A model generated the notes under the pieces. That model made no database searches. It saw only the letters and a list, made by a program, of their open reading frames with translations, and had not been told where the DNA came from. From Gammaproteobacteria bacterium (lineage in GTDB: Bacteria; Pseudomonadota; Gammaproteobacteria; Arenicellales; JAANXG01): a DNA stretch of 37,450 nucleotides. Made by a program: the position numbers and the translations under genes. The stretch lies in contig JAHEIO010000034.1 in the NCBI GenBank assembly GCA_024639325.1, positions 1 to 37,450 on the forward strand, written 5' to 3'. Below are positions 1 to 8,315 of the stretch, in pieces (within the stretch, counting starts at the first letter, position 1; each line of letters starts with the position of its first letter).

Positions 1-540
1 AATCCCCGGTAGCCGTTCGTTCATAACATCAATTCTTTGCGCCTTGGGACTTTGAGCGACGGATCGGACTGCATAGGGGATGACTTCACGCGCAATGCCC
101 TTGAATTTTGCAGGCTCGAGTCGCGCCGCAAGATTCGCTTCCGCACCGATGATGGTGTAGTCCTTCCGCTCCTCGCTGCCGAAGTTCCCGACATTGCAAT
201 AACCCGTGTTGATGCCTATACGTGCCCTGAAGCTGATCAAATCGCCTAGTTCAATCGACAAGGTCGTCGGGATGGGGTTTGCGCCCGGTATTTCCTGGTA
301 ATTGTGCAGAACTTGGTTGCGCCCCGAATTTTGTTGAATACGCCCGAACACGTTGCGGGAGTAGTAGCCCCTGATCTCACTTATAATGGAGTCGAAGCTG
401 GTGGCTTGTACCTGAAGGTTTTGATCTGAAAGATGACGCAGGCCCAACTAGATGGCTATAGGTACGGCCACGAGCCCAAGAATGATAATCGCTACCACCC
501 AAAGAGAATGGTTCAACATCAACTTGCCAAATGAGTCCAT
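1..540 (-). pseudogene. Degenerate adenylate/guanylate cyclase (DUF3365-type sensor joined to the cyclase C-terminal part), runs off the window
   Basis: Reading leftwards from an ATG at 540 with a good GGAGG site just upstream, the frame begins with a membrane segment (LWVVAIIILGLVAVPIAI) and then meets an in-frame TAG at 450-448 (codon 31). The same frame is open to the window edge. After the stop it shows a DUF3365-like stretch (ISEIRGYYSRNVF, then NYQEIPGANPIPTT) and passes directly into the late part of a class III cyclase domain (RIGINTGYCNVGNFGSEERK, DYTIIGAEANLAARLEP). The rest of the sensor and the first half of the cyclase domain, which should carry both metal-binding aspartates, are absent, as if deleted in frame at about 275-285. 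Even with stop readthrough it could not be catalytic. It reads away from the TIR gene. The family assignment rests on motif recognition. Confidence 0.75.
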
Positions 541-979
541 TTCGCCTCCGGCGGTATTGGAATCGGTAATTTAGCCTGAAAGATTCGGCGTCCATGGCGG
601 CCCAACTACTGCACCAGGAGCACCAAAATATAGGTGGCCACCAACAACGTTTCCTTTCCGTTCAGGTCACTTCGTATTCGGTGGCGTCCTCCGACTGAAA
701 CTGTGTTATCCGCCGACCACCGTACTTACGGTGTTGATTGCGACACGCCAATGCAGAAGTTCTTGCATGACAACATTTCTGGACTGCTTCACTTCGTTCG
801 CAATGACCAAATACTGAATTAATCTGAGTTTCCCTGGAAATGTGATAACGTTGTTTGTTGCCGTGGATGAAGTGAGCTCCTATACACCGCTTGTCTCTAA
901 AGCTGGAATCCTGAGACAATGTTGATCGAGTTTATCGCTTTATTCTAACTTTCAGCCAATCGTGCTTCAGAGTTGATGA
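541..979. other. Intergenic region between the cyclase remnant and the TIR-STAND gene
   Basis: This 439-base stretch holds no convincing gene. It contains the ribosome-binding site of the cyclase remnant (about 543-549), one half-copy of a dispersed repeat at 781-808, and AT-richer sequence from about 905 to 975 that presumably contains the promoter of the TIR gene. I could not place clear -35 and -10 hexamers there. Short frames on either strand have no family features, and one carries the CERSEA residue string typical of a translated repeat. Confidence 0.5.
781..808 (-). repeat. Half-copy of a dispersed intergenic repeat (CATTGCGAACGAAGTGAAGC family)
   Basis: Read on the minus strand this matches the left end of the fuller element at 14509-14606 over about 26 bases, with one difference (GCAGTCC versus GCAATCC). 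Translated, it gives the CERSEA residue string often seen in spurious proteins from this kind of repeat. Only one arm is present here. Confidence 0.65.
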
Positions 980-3900
980 GTGACTCGCACTCGACGGATT
1001 CGGGAATTGGGAAAGAACTCCAACCACGGAATACCGGAAAGTAGCAACAAGCGGAATGAGTCCGTAGGAGGTCGGCTGTTCCTCAGCCACGCAAGCGAAG
1101 ATGCCGAGACGATCAAGGAGCTTGCGAATCAGCTGCGCACTGCGGGTGTCGACGTCTGGCTTGACCTCGACGAGATCAAGCCCGGTGACAATTGGATGGA
1201 GTGCCTGGAGGCGGGTCTCAGGGAATGCGACTCATTCGCGGTTTACGTGGGCCGTCTGGGTATCGCACGCTGGATTAATCGCGAGGTAAGGGTCGCGCTG
1301 GATCGCAACACCAAAGACCCAGAATTCCGGGTGATTCCCATCCTGGGTCCGGGCGCGGATCCCGAAGCCCTGCCAACCTTCCTAATACAGCACCAGTGGC
1401 TGGATCTGCGAGACGGAAAAACCGAGGCGTCGGATATAAAGAAACTGGTCGGCGCCATTCTCAGCCGGCCCGCTGAAGCGGTTTCACTGCTCGCTCCCGG
1501 CGAAGCGCCGTTCATTGGACTGGCCGCCTTTGACGTCGACCAAGCGCATTTGTTCTTTGGCCGTGATCGGGAAACGGAGGAACTCCTCGAACGCCTTCGC
1601 GTCGGGCCGTTTCTCGCCGTAGTCGGGGACTCCGGCAGCGGCAAATCCTCCCTGATCCGAGCGGGGCTCATTCCGGCGCTGCACAGCGGTGGATATATCG
1701 ACGGCAATTCCATGGCGTATACCTGGCAAGTCGCCACCCTGCGGCCGGGCGGTGATCCCTTCCGCGAGCTGGCCAACGCCCTTATGGAACTTCAGCCGGA
1801 AATGGAGGCAGCTGAAAAGCTAAACACTCGCGAGGCTTGTGCCCAACGATTGGCTGAAGGAACGGATGGACTTGGCCGGTGTATCGGTACGCTTGTGGAG
1901 AGCGGGCAACGCACCCTCCTGGTCGTAGACCAGTTTGAGGAAATCTTCACCCATGTAGCCGATGTGAAGGTTCGTGAACGCTTTATCGAAACCTTGCTCG
2001 AGGTGGCAGATGTCAGCGGCGACCGGCCAGTCCACGTCGTCATCACGCTGCGCGCCGACTTCTACTCCGAGTGTTTCGACCATCCAAACCTGCCGCGCGC
2101 CATAGCGGCCAACCAGTACGCAGTGCGAGCGATCGAGCACGAACAATTGGTTGAAGTGATTGAAAAACCTGCGGCGATGGCGGGAGTAGAACTCGAACCA
2201 GGCCTGGTCGCGGCGATTCTTTCCGACTTGGGTCAAGGCGCCGGAAACCTGCCGCTGCTCGAGCACACCCTGCTCCAACTCTGGAACCTGCGGGTTAGCG
2301 AGATCCTGACACATAAGTCTTACGAATCCATTGGACGCGTCCAAGGCGCGCTCGAACATCACGCGGAAGAGGTGTTCAGCAGATTTTCCGGGGAAGAACA
2401 GAAACAGGCACGAAAATTACTGCTCGGCCTGGTCCAGCCCGGAAGGGAAACAGGAGCGACACGTCGGCGCGAACGAATCGAGCGGATACTGCCATCGGGA
2501 GCCAACGGTGAGAGCACCGCTATGGTCCTGCGGACACTTGTCGCACAGCGACTACTTACCGTAAGTACGTTCGAAGGGGAGGAAGAGGTCCAAATCGCCC
2601 ACGAGGCGCTGTTGCGCGGTTGGCATCGCCTCAACGGCTGGTTGGAAGAAGATCGGGAGTTCTTATTTTGGCGGCAGAGAGCGAGTGCTGCCTTAGGAGC
2701 CTGGGAAGAATCCGGACGGGATCCTGGCGCACTCCTGCGGGGAGGCCCGCTGGTGGAGGCGCAACGTTGGTTCGCGGCGCGCGCCGACGATTTGACAGAA
2801 ACGGGTAGAAAGTTCATCGAGGAGTCCGTAGCCAAAGCTGCGCGCGTATGGTGGTTGAAACGCACAGCGGTAGCCGCGATAAGCGTTTTGGCCATCGTGG
2901 CAATTGGCACCGCGATTATGGCGACCCTTTCTCAACGCCGGGCGGAACACAGCCTGCAGCTCGCCACCACCGCAGTAGACGAGATGCTGACCAAAGTGGG
3001 CAGCGAGACGCTACGTAACGTTCCGCAGATTGAAGATGTACGGGTTGAACTCCTCGTCAAAGCCCGCGCGCTGTACGAGCAGCTCACCGAGCAAAATCCC
3101 AACAATCCAAATTTGCGGCTGCAAGCGGCGCTTGCTCCCGCTCGCGTGGCCGACATCGATCGCCAGCTGGGGAAGCATGAGGCGGCGGTCCAGGGACTCC
3201 AAAATGCAATAGCGGGCCTGGAAAATCTGGCGGGAGAAGACCCCGGTAATCTTAAGTATCGGTACGAGTTGGCTAAGATCTACGACGAGATGGGTACGCT
3301 GACGGCAAGGTTTGCGACGATAATAGACGGCTCCAAACAAGCTGAGAGTTATTACGGGCGCGCCATCGATATGCATCAACGCCTTAACGAAGAGGATCCG
3401 AAAAATATTGAATTTCGACTGGCGTTCGCGGTTGCGCATCTCAACCGGGGAATTCTGCGCATGGAGAAACTGGCAGATCCGGAACGGGCCAAACAAGATT
3501 TGATCCAGGCGATCGATCTGGTTGAACCGTATTCGGAAAGTCCCGGGGAATGGCGCGAAGACATCCTGCAGCACCTTGCCCGCACCAACAACACCTTGGC
3601 GAACCTTTTGGCCGAGCTTAAAGACGAGTCCGAGGCAAAGACAAGATACGAACTGGCAGCAAAATCCTTTGCCGTCTTGTACAATACCCACCCCGAAAGC
3701 CGTGAGTATCGGGAGGAGCTGGCCAAGACCTATAACAACCTTGCAAGCCACCTCCTGTCGAGTGACAACGCGTCGAACGCTGTCCTGTTGCAGGACGCCG
3801 TGGCTTTCAATCGCAAAGCGCTGGACTTGTTCGAGGGCCTTGCCGAACCGCTACCCGGGCTGCGCGTGGAGCTGGCAAATGCCTACCACACCGAGGCGCT

Positions 3901-4186
3901 GGCCTTGCTGAGATCGGATAAAACAGCGGAAGCTATCGAACGTTTTCAAACCTCCGCGAGTACCCTGCAAGCCGTGCTCCGTCAATATCCGGATAACAGC
4001 GACTACCTTTTTCGCTACGCCGCGGCGCTTACCTATCTGGGTTACTACTACGCTACCGCGGAGCAACCAATCGAGACCGCAAAGATCCGTGAACTCATAG
4101 CGGATATTCTGCCACGGCTGCGTGCTGACCACCGGCGCATCATTGAAATCAACGGCCGCTACAAAGTGATACAGGGAACGCACTGA
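980..4186 (+). CDS. TIR domain - STAND NTPase - transmembrane - TPR protein
   Basis: A 1068-residue multidomain protein. Residues about 31-165 form a TIR domain (RLFLSHASEDAE, GVDVWLDLDEIKPGD, WINREV); E102 in WINREV is the likely NAD-hydrolysing glutamate by analogy with other TIR enzymes. Residues about 190-600 form an nSTAND1-type ATPase: FFGRDRETEEL, Walker A GDSGSGKSS at 216-224, Walker B LLVVDQFEEIF with D317, the arginine motif ITLRADFYSE, NLPLLEHTLLQLW and IAHEALLRGW. A single hydrophobic helix at 629-650 has more positive charge on its N-terminal side, so TIR and ATPase should be cytoplasmic and the C-terminal TPR array (about 690-1050) periplasmic. The start is uncertain: GTG at 980 is the only early start codon keeping the whole TIR fold, and its ribosome-binding site is poor. 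The beta-barrel gene begins 48 bases downstream. By family logic this is a signal-transducing or defence-type protein; its trigger is unknown. Confidence 0.9.
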   Translation: MTRTRRIRELGKNSNHGIPESSNKRNESVGGRLFLSHASEDAETIKELANQLRTAGVDVWLDLDEIKPGDNWMECLEAGLRECDSFAVYVGRLGIARWINREVRVALDRNTKDPEFRVIPILGPGADPEALPTFLIQHQWLDLRDGKTEASDIKKLVGAILSRPAEAVSLLAPGEAPFIGLAAFDVDQAHLFFGRDRETEELLERLRVGPFLAVVGDSGSGKSSLIRAGLIPALHSGGYIDGNSMAYTWQVATLRPGGDPFRELANALMELQPEMEAAEKLNTREACAQRLAEGTDGLGRCIGTLVESGQRTLLVVDQFEEIFTHVADVKVRERFIETLLEVADVSGDRPVHVVITLRADFYSECFDHPNLPRAIAANQYAVRAIEHEQLVEVIEKPAAMAGVELEPGLVAAILSDLGQGAGNLPLLEHTLLQLWNLRVSEILTHKSYESIGRVQGALEHHAEEVFSRFSGEEQKQARKLLLGLVQPGRETGATRRRERIERILPSGANGESTAMVLRTLVAQRLLTVSTFEGEEEVQIAHEALLRGWHRLNGWLEEDREFLFWRQRASAALGAWEESGRDPGALLRGGPLVEAQRWFAARADDLTETGRKFIEESVAKAARVWWLKRTAVAAISVLAIVAIGTAIMATLSQRRAEHSLQLATTAVDEMLTKVGSETLRNVPQIEDVRVELLVKARALYEQLTEQNPNNPNLRLQAALAPARVADIDRQLGKHEAAVQGLQNAIAGLENLAGEDPGNLKYRYELAKIYDEMGTLTARFATIIDGSKQAESYYGRAIDMHQRLNEEDPKNIEFRLAFAVAHLNRGILRMEKLADPERAKQDLIQAIDLVEPYSESPGEWREDILQHLARTNNTLANLLAELKDESEAKTRYELAAKSFAVLYNTHPESREYREELAKTYNNLASHLLSSDNASNAVLLQDAVAFNRKALDLFEGLAEPLPGLRVELANAYHTEALALLRSDKTAEAIERFQTSASTLQAVLRQYPDNSDYLFRYAAALTYLGYYYATAEQPIETAKIRELIADILPRLRADHRRIIEINGRYKVIQGTH

Positions 4187-4234
4187 TGCTGCGCAACCTC
4201 AACAGACCAAACCTAGTTTTGGAAGGAGATCGAC

Positions 4235-5242
4235 ATGCGTAAACCCCATGCACTTTCACTCTGGAGCTTGATTTACATTCTGATCGTGTGGTTTTCATCC
4301 TATGCAACCCCGCTCCTTGCCCATACGGAGGAAGAGTGTCTAACGGCGGAGTCCGCTCCTAGGGAAGAATGCCCGCCCGTAGAAACTGACATATTGGAGG
4401 CTCCGGGAATTGATATCGTTTTCAAGAGCAATACCGGATATATCGACAGCGCGTTCGTGCTCAACCAGTTGCGCGTCCGTTACGATTGGAATTTCGATGC
4501 CGACCGGCCCGACCGCGCGGAATTCATCTATGCCAAATGCACACCCTGTAATCCCGGTGGCATAAGCCCCGGTCCGGCGGACGATCTCGATTATCAGGAG
4601 TTCGAATTGACATTTGAACACGCCTTCAGCAATCGATTCTCTTTGTTTACCGAAATCCCGGTTCGCTCCATCGATCTCACACCACCCCCGGGGTCGCCTA
4701 TTGGTAACTTCAGCAGCAGTGGCATCGGCGATGTCCGGGTGGGCTTCAAGTACGCCACGCTGGTGCGTCCGGATCGCTACCTGACACTCCAGGTGAGGGG
4801 CTATTTCCCTTCCGGGGACGCAGAACAAGCCCTGGGCACCGATCATTATTCGATCGAACCGGCGTTGTTGTACTACAAAAAGCTCAAAGGTCGCTGGTCA
4901 ATGGAGTCTGAACTGCGCTGGTGGCACCCGATCGGGGGCACCGACTTCGCCGGCGACGTCCTGCGATTCGGAATCGGTGCGAGTCACGAAGGACGCGGTT
5001 CCGACGTGAGCTTTTCACCCGTCGCGGAGCTCGTGGGGTGGTACGTGCTGGATGGTTTCAAGACCGCACCACCGAGGCAGGATGCCTCCGGCGACACCAT
5101 TGTCAATCTCAAGCTGGGCGCACGAATTCGGGCCTCCGGTCTTCCCGGCTCGCTGTATCTCGGCTACGGCGTAGCGCTGACCAATGACATCTGGTACGAC
5201 AGTGTTTTTCGGATCGAATACCGGCACGCCTTCGGCAGATGA
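4235..5242 (+). CDS. Secreted outer-membrane beta-barrel protein, MetA-pathway/transporter-like
   Basis: 335 residues with a signal peptide (hydrophobic core about residues 9-28, likely cleavage after LLA near residue 30). The mature part alternates short amphipathic strands rich in aromatic residues (FELTFEHAFSNRFSLFTEIP, DVRVGFKYATL, YLTLQVRGYFPSG, RWSMESELRWWHPIGG) and ends in FRIEYRHAFGR, a pattern typical of outer-membrane barrels such as the Phenol_MetA_deg group. Two cysteines occur in an early loop (CTPC). The ATG has a strong site (GGAAGGAG, 6 bases away). The gene starts 48 bases after the TIR-STAND stop, so co-transcription is likely. Barrel architecture is fairly certain; substrate and role are not known, and the exact family was not verified. 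Confidence 0.75.
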   Translation: MRKPHALSLWSLIYILIVWFSSYATPLLAHTEEECLTAESAPREECPPVETDILEAPGIDIVFKSNTGYIDSAFVLNQLRVRYDWNFDADRPDRAEFIYAKCTPCNPGGISPGPADDLDYQEFELTFEHAFSNRFSLFTEIPVRSIDLTPPPGSPIGNFSSSGIGDVRVGFKYATLVRPDRYLTLQVRGYFPSGDAEQALGTDHYSIEPALLYYKKLKGRWSMESELRWWHPIGGTDFAGDVLRFGIGASHEGRGSDVSFSPVAELVGWYVLDGFKTAPPRQDASGDTIVNLKLGARIRASGLPGSLYLGYGVALTNDIWYDSVFRIEYRHAFGR

Positions 5243-5263
5243 TCGTAGTCAGCTTCTTTACTT

Positions 5264-5337
5264 GAAATGTGGGCTAGGAGCCTGTCCGACTATTCTGCCC
5301 GCTTTCGCAGCAGCTGCATGAATACTCGGACAGACTC
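5264..5337 (+). repeat. Dispersed inverted-repeat element, copy 1 (GAGCCTGTCCGA hairpin)
   Basis: GAGCCTGTCCGA at 5278-5289 pairs with TCGGACAGACTC at 5326-5337 (11 of 12), enclosing TCTGCCC and GCATGAATA, which recur in copy 2 at 32283-32352. The preceding GAAATGTGGGCTAG (5264-5277) is the reverse complement of the CTAGCCCGCATT motif found at three gene ends. The element sits between two converging genes and could act as a bidirectional terminator, or be a small transposon-derived element. Confidence 0.7.
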
Positions 5338-5350
5338 CCAGCCCTGGGCC

Positions 5351-6511
5351 TTATGTATTTTTTCTATTAGGTTTCGCTAGAGCCGCCAGCAGCTTGAAAT
5401 CGGTCAAGGCGGCGTAGAGCGCCCTGAGGAACCCTGTCTCGTCCGATCGGTGGTATTGGAATTTCATCGTTAAAGCACTGCCAAAGATTATGGCCACAAG
5501 GGTGAGCGCCGAACCGATGGACAAAGTCGACATACCGGTGACGCCCTGCCCAATAGTACAGCCAAAACCCACGACACCTCCGATGCCCATGAGCACGCCG
5601 CCAATGATGTGATTGCGCATATCGGCCACCGAGTGAAAACTCTCAAATCGAAAGCGACGGCTGATAAGCGCAAAGAGAAACGCTCCGGTGATGAGACCCA
5701 AGACGGTTGCGATACCAAAGTTGATTGTCGAGCCGGTATAGGTCATGAAATACTGCAGCGTGTTGCCGACGGGTAATACGAAACTCATTGATTCGACCGG
5801 CTGCGGTTCGAAGTCGTCGTTGCCGACGACGCCCGTGACATACCAGCACCCCACAATAATGGAACCGATAACCACTCCGGCGAGAATATTATCGAAACTC
5901 TTTCTGAAGTCACCATCTATGAATGCGTATGAGATAAAACCGATACCCACCGCTGCGGCGATGGCGATACGTAATGTATTGGAATTTTCAATGCCAAACA
6001 CACCAGCAACAACCGCAACCGCACTTTGATCGGCGATGCCGTGTTCCTCGAGATTTAGCGGCACTCCCCATAGATAATCGTACGGGATAGAGTAAAGCAG
6101 GCCCCGAAAAGTCGCGTATGCGGTAAGACCGAGCACCAGCACGACCAGCAGAGATTTCATGTTGCCGCCGCCCAGTCGCACCAGCGAACGCTGCACACAA
6201 CCCGAAGCAAGTGTCATGCCGATGCCAAAAGCGAATCCTCCGACAGCACACGCCAACCAGCTGAAGTTCGGCATCAACGAGGGAGCGCCGCTGAAATCGA
6301 TTTTTCCCTGGAGATGAAGAATCTGAGTACCGACTATGGCCAAACCGATGGCCAGAAACCAGGCGCGCAGACGCCGCTTGTCGCCGAAATTTATCCAGTC
6401 GCTGACCGCGCCCATCGTGCAGAAGCTGGTTTTGTAAGCAATCGCGCCAAACAAGAGGGCAAGTATGAAACCCCACAGGGCAACGATATGAACTACGTTC
6501 ATCTCTTCCAT
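5351..6511 (-). CDS. YeeE/YedE-family membrane transporter (sulfur-compound uptake type)
   Basis: A polytopic inner-membrane protein of 386 residues from the chosen ATG at 6511 (MEEMNVVHIV). It has the paired cysteine-containing repeats of the YeeE/YedE (DUF395) family: SFCTMGAVSDW near the N-terminus, ASGCVQRSLVRLGGGN in the first half and GFGCTIGQGVTGMSTLSIGS in the second. Characterised relatives carry thiosulfate, with the cysteines lining the path. The frame also extends to an ATG at 6571, but the possible FNR-type promoter upstream predicts a transcript start near 6553, which would exclude that start; the extra residues (VGKRTSRFALF) are also not family-like. No partner sulfurtransferase gene is adjacent, so the substrate is inferred only from family. 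Confidence 0.88.
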   Translation of the reverse strand: MEEMNVVHIVALWGFILALLFGAIAYKTSFCTMGAVSDWINFGDKRRLRAWFLAIGLAIVGTQILHLQGKIDFSGAPSLMPNFSWLACAVGGFAFGIGMTLASGCVQRSLVRLGGGNMKSLLVVLVLGLTAYATFRGLLYSIPYDYLWGVPLNLEEHGIADQSAVAVVAGVFGIENSNTLRIAIAAAVGIGFISYAFIDGDFRKSFDNILAGVVIGSIIVGCWYVTGVVGNDDFEPQPVESMSFVLPVGNTLQYFMTYTGSTINFGIATVLGLITGAFLFALISRRFRFESFHSVADMRNHIIGGVLMGIGGVVGFGCTIGQGVTGMSTLSIGSALTLVAIIFGSALTMKFQYHRSDETGFLRALYAALTDFKLLAALAKPNRKNT

Positions 6512-6559
6512 GGCAAATCTCACGAATAATGCAAATCGGGATGTTCTTTTGCCGACCGC

Positions 6560-6601
6560 TTTGTACACCATATTTGTCCATCTACCCTTGATTTAGGGCA
6601 A
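6560..6601 (-). promoter_or_regulatory. Possible FNR/Anr-type site and promoter for the YeeE-family gene
   Basis: TTGATTTAGGGCAA at 6588-6601 matches the FNR/CRP-family pattern TTGAT-N4-ATCAA at eight of ten defined positions. Reading leftwards, a -10-like TACAAA lies at 6565-6560. The start it predicts, about 6553, is 41.5 bases from the centre of the site, the spacing of class II FNR activation. The binding-site identity is inferred. Confidence 0.4.
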
Positions 6602-6944
6602 ACATTGGCAAAATCTCCGCCTAATCGAACAAACCCCGGGCCACCCGCTGCGACGAGTTATCCCACAGGACCGCTTTCGAACGGCGTCATAGTGTGCTGG
6701 TGTGGGGCAAATGGCGCAGTAGGCAGCGTTTATGTTGTTACTGAGAATCCTTCCCGAAATCCGCACCGTATTGACCAATATATGTTGCGCGACACTGGTC
6801 CGCTTCGATGTTGCCAACCTGAGTCTTGAAATCGTTGCGGCGCCTTAGACAGAAACCTGCTGCGAGAAGCGGTTACACTCATGTACGAACAGAAAAGGAC
6901 AGGGTCCTGGTAAGAAATGCTTCCTGGAGTCGATCGGAATGTAA
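6602..6944. other. Intergenic region without a recognisable gene
   Basis: Upstream of the YeeE-family gene and downstream of the small membrane protein that also reads leftwards. Short frames here have no family features or good ribosome-binding sites. A TACACT hexamer at 6874-6879 resembles a -10 element on the plus strand but has no convincing -35 partner, and it would transcribe antisense to the next gene. Confidence 0.4.
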
Positions 6945-7451
6945 TTACTTATTCGATGAAGAGGCCCTGTCGCTGAAAATAAACAATGCCCTGATCTTGT
7001 CCCAGAAATCACCACCCAGCACGAAAAGGCTCACGAGAAAAATGAGGTCACCCCCGACGGCATACGGGAGTGGGTTCTGCCCCAAACCAGGGATGAGGGC
7101 GGTGAAATATGGAGACAGCCAGCCAAACAGAATCGGCACGCAAAACAACACCAAACCGATGTTGTAGCGAGTCCGGCTAACTTCCTTGGGCGGGCCATGC
7201 TTCTTCAAAAAACGTAAAAAACAATTTTTAATGTAAGCATATCCTGGTTTTCCCATGACCGCGATCGCAGCTACCCCGAGCACTTCGGCACCAATCAGTA
7301 TGGCTCCCGATACGGAAGTGGTCATCGTTCCCGACAGGCCGAGGCTCGCCACCAATGGTACCCCGACAATCGGTAGGATAATGCTGAGCGCAAAAAGCAA
7401 TACCCCCGCCTTGAGGCGCCAGCCTGCGACAGGTTGATCCTTAGCGTCCAC
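6945..7451 (-). CDS. Small membrane protein, 'transporter suffix domain' type
   Basis: 168 residues with about four hydrophobic helices: LKAGVLLFALSIILPIVGVP, an AILIGAEVLGVAAIAVM helix, NIGLVLFCVPILFGWLSPYF and GGDLIFLVSLFVLGG. The pattern GWRLKAG, MGKPGYAYIK, the SRTRYNIG segment and GGDFWDKIRALF matches the small conserved proteins annotated as 'transporter suffix domain-containing'. Their biochemical role is unknown. The start is a GTG at 7451 with only a weak ribosome-binding site (GAAGCGG). It reads in the same direction as the neighbouring membrane protein at 7641-8195, 189 bases upstream, and could share its transcript. Confidence 0.72.
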   Translation of the reverse strand: MDAKDQPVAGWRLKAGVLLFALSIILPIVGVPLVASLGLSGTMTTSVSGAILIGAEVLGVAAIAVMGKPGYAYIKNCFLRFLKKHGPPKEVSRTRYNIGLVLFCVPILFGWLSPYFTALIPGLGQNPLPYAVGGDLIFLVSLFVLGGDFWDKIRALFIFSDRASSSNK

Positions 7452-7640
7452 CGCTTCGAAAATTTCAGTTCACCCGGTGGTGCCGAGTGGCAAAACGGTT
7501 AGAGCAATATCCCGACTTGCCGATGACTGGCCAATGACCTGAAAGCCGCCTCCGCTTTCCACGGTATAAGGTCTCTCCTCCCCCTGACTGTCTTCGAATG
7601 GAGCTTGATCCAAGAGGTAATTGTCTCTTCAAAGGAACGA

Positions 7641-8195
7641 TCAGCCGAATCCTCGAGCCAGCACGATTGTCACGACTACCATAAGGGTAAGAAGGGTTGC
7701 GAGTTGATGTAGTCTTAGGTTCTTACACAAAGCAAGCGCCGAGAATATCGCAAACTCGATCACATACTGTGCAGTAGATATTGACGATCCCTGGCCGAGC
7801 GCATAGTCCGCGCCGATGGTCCACAACATCAGCAAAGCCAATAACCCAAAGAAATAGGGAGATACGCTAAAATAGCGTGCGAGGGAGGCCACCGAATCGC
7901 CCTTCGCAGATTCCGCGATGAGCACGGCAGACGCTAAAAACAACAACACCGGCCCGAAAATCATGTACAGAAATCCCGTGAAACGCCAGTCGTCTATGGC
8001 TATGATCAACACCGTGTGCCAGAACAAGTCAAAATGACTAAATAGAACTAGAGCCATCCAGGCGATCGGTAGCCAATGAAAATCCTGGTAGGGTGCCTGG
8101 ACGATAGTGCCAAAGCCTCCCAGTACGCTGGCGATGCCGATACTCAGTATCATCACAAACATCATTGCGACGAGGAACGAATCGGTGAGCTCCAT
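7641..8195 (-). CDS. Hypothetical integral membrane protein
   Basis: 184 residues with about five to six hydrophobic segments separated by short loops: FLVAMMFVMILSIGIASVLG at the N-terminus, LPIAWMALVLFSHF, FLYMIFGPVLLFLASAVLI, FFGLLALLMLWTIGADYAL and a C-terminal LATLLTLMVVVTIVLARGF. I do not recognise a named family. Acidic and histidine residues cluster near the first loops (FSHFDLFWH), without a metal motif I can name. The ATG at 8195 is preceded by a modest site (GAGATAGG). The 7452-7640 gap to the next gene holds no recognisable terminator. Confidence 0.7.
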   Translation of the reverse strand: MELTDSFLVAMMFVMILSIGIASVLGGFGTIVQAPYQDFHWLPIAWMALVLFSHFDLFWHTVLIIAIDDWRFTGFLYMIFGPVLLFLASAVLIAESAKGDSVASLARYFSVSPYFFGLLALLMLWTIGADYALGQGSSISTAQYVIEFAIFSALALCKNLRLHQLATLLTLMVVVTIVLARGFG

Positions 8196-8315
8196 AGTAT
8201 CAACCTATCTCGTTTTCGGCCGGTGCCCGCCACTCAAAAAGCGCCGACAACACCGTGGCGATGGAAAACAGACATCGAGTATTGGAAATGACACATTGCG
8301 GCCGTTTCACTTCGC

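Noticed and set aside
662-919. 85-codon minus-strand frame upstream of the TIR gene
   Set aside because: It contains the CERSEA string of a translated dispersed repeat and has no ribosome-binding site or family features.
980-5242. Claiming the TIR-STAND pair as a proven anti-phage system
   Set aside because: No other defence genes, integrase or phage remnants are nearby, and STAND-TPR proteins also serve non-defence signalling; kept only as a hypothesis.
6874-6879. TACACT as a plus-strand promoter -10
   Set aside because: No -35 partner at 16-18 bases, and it would transcribe only antisense to the next gene.
7452-7640. tRNA-like text (GTGCCGAGTGGC, GGTTAGAGCA)
   Set aside because: No acceptor stem, anticodon arm or T-loop can be assembled around it.
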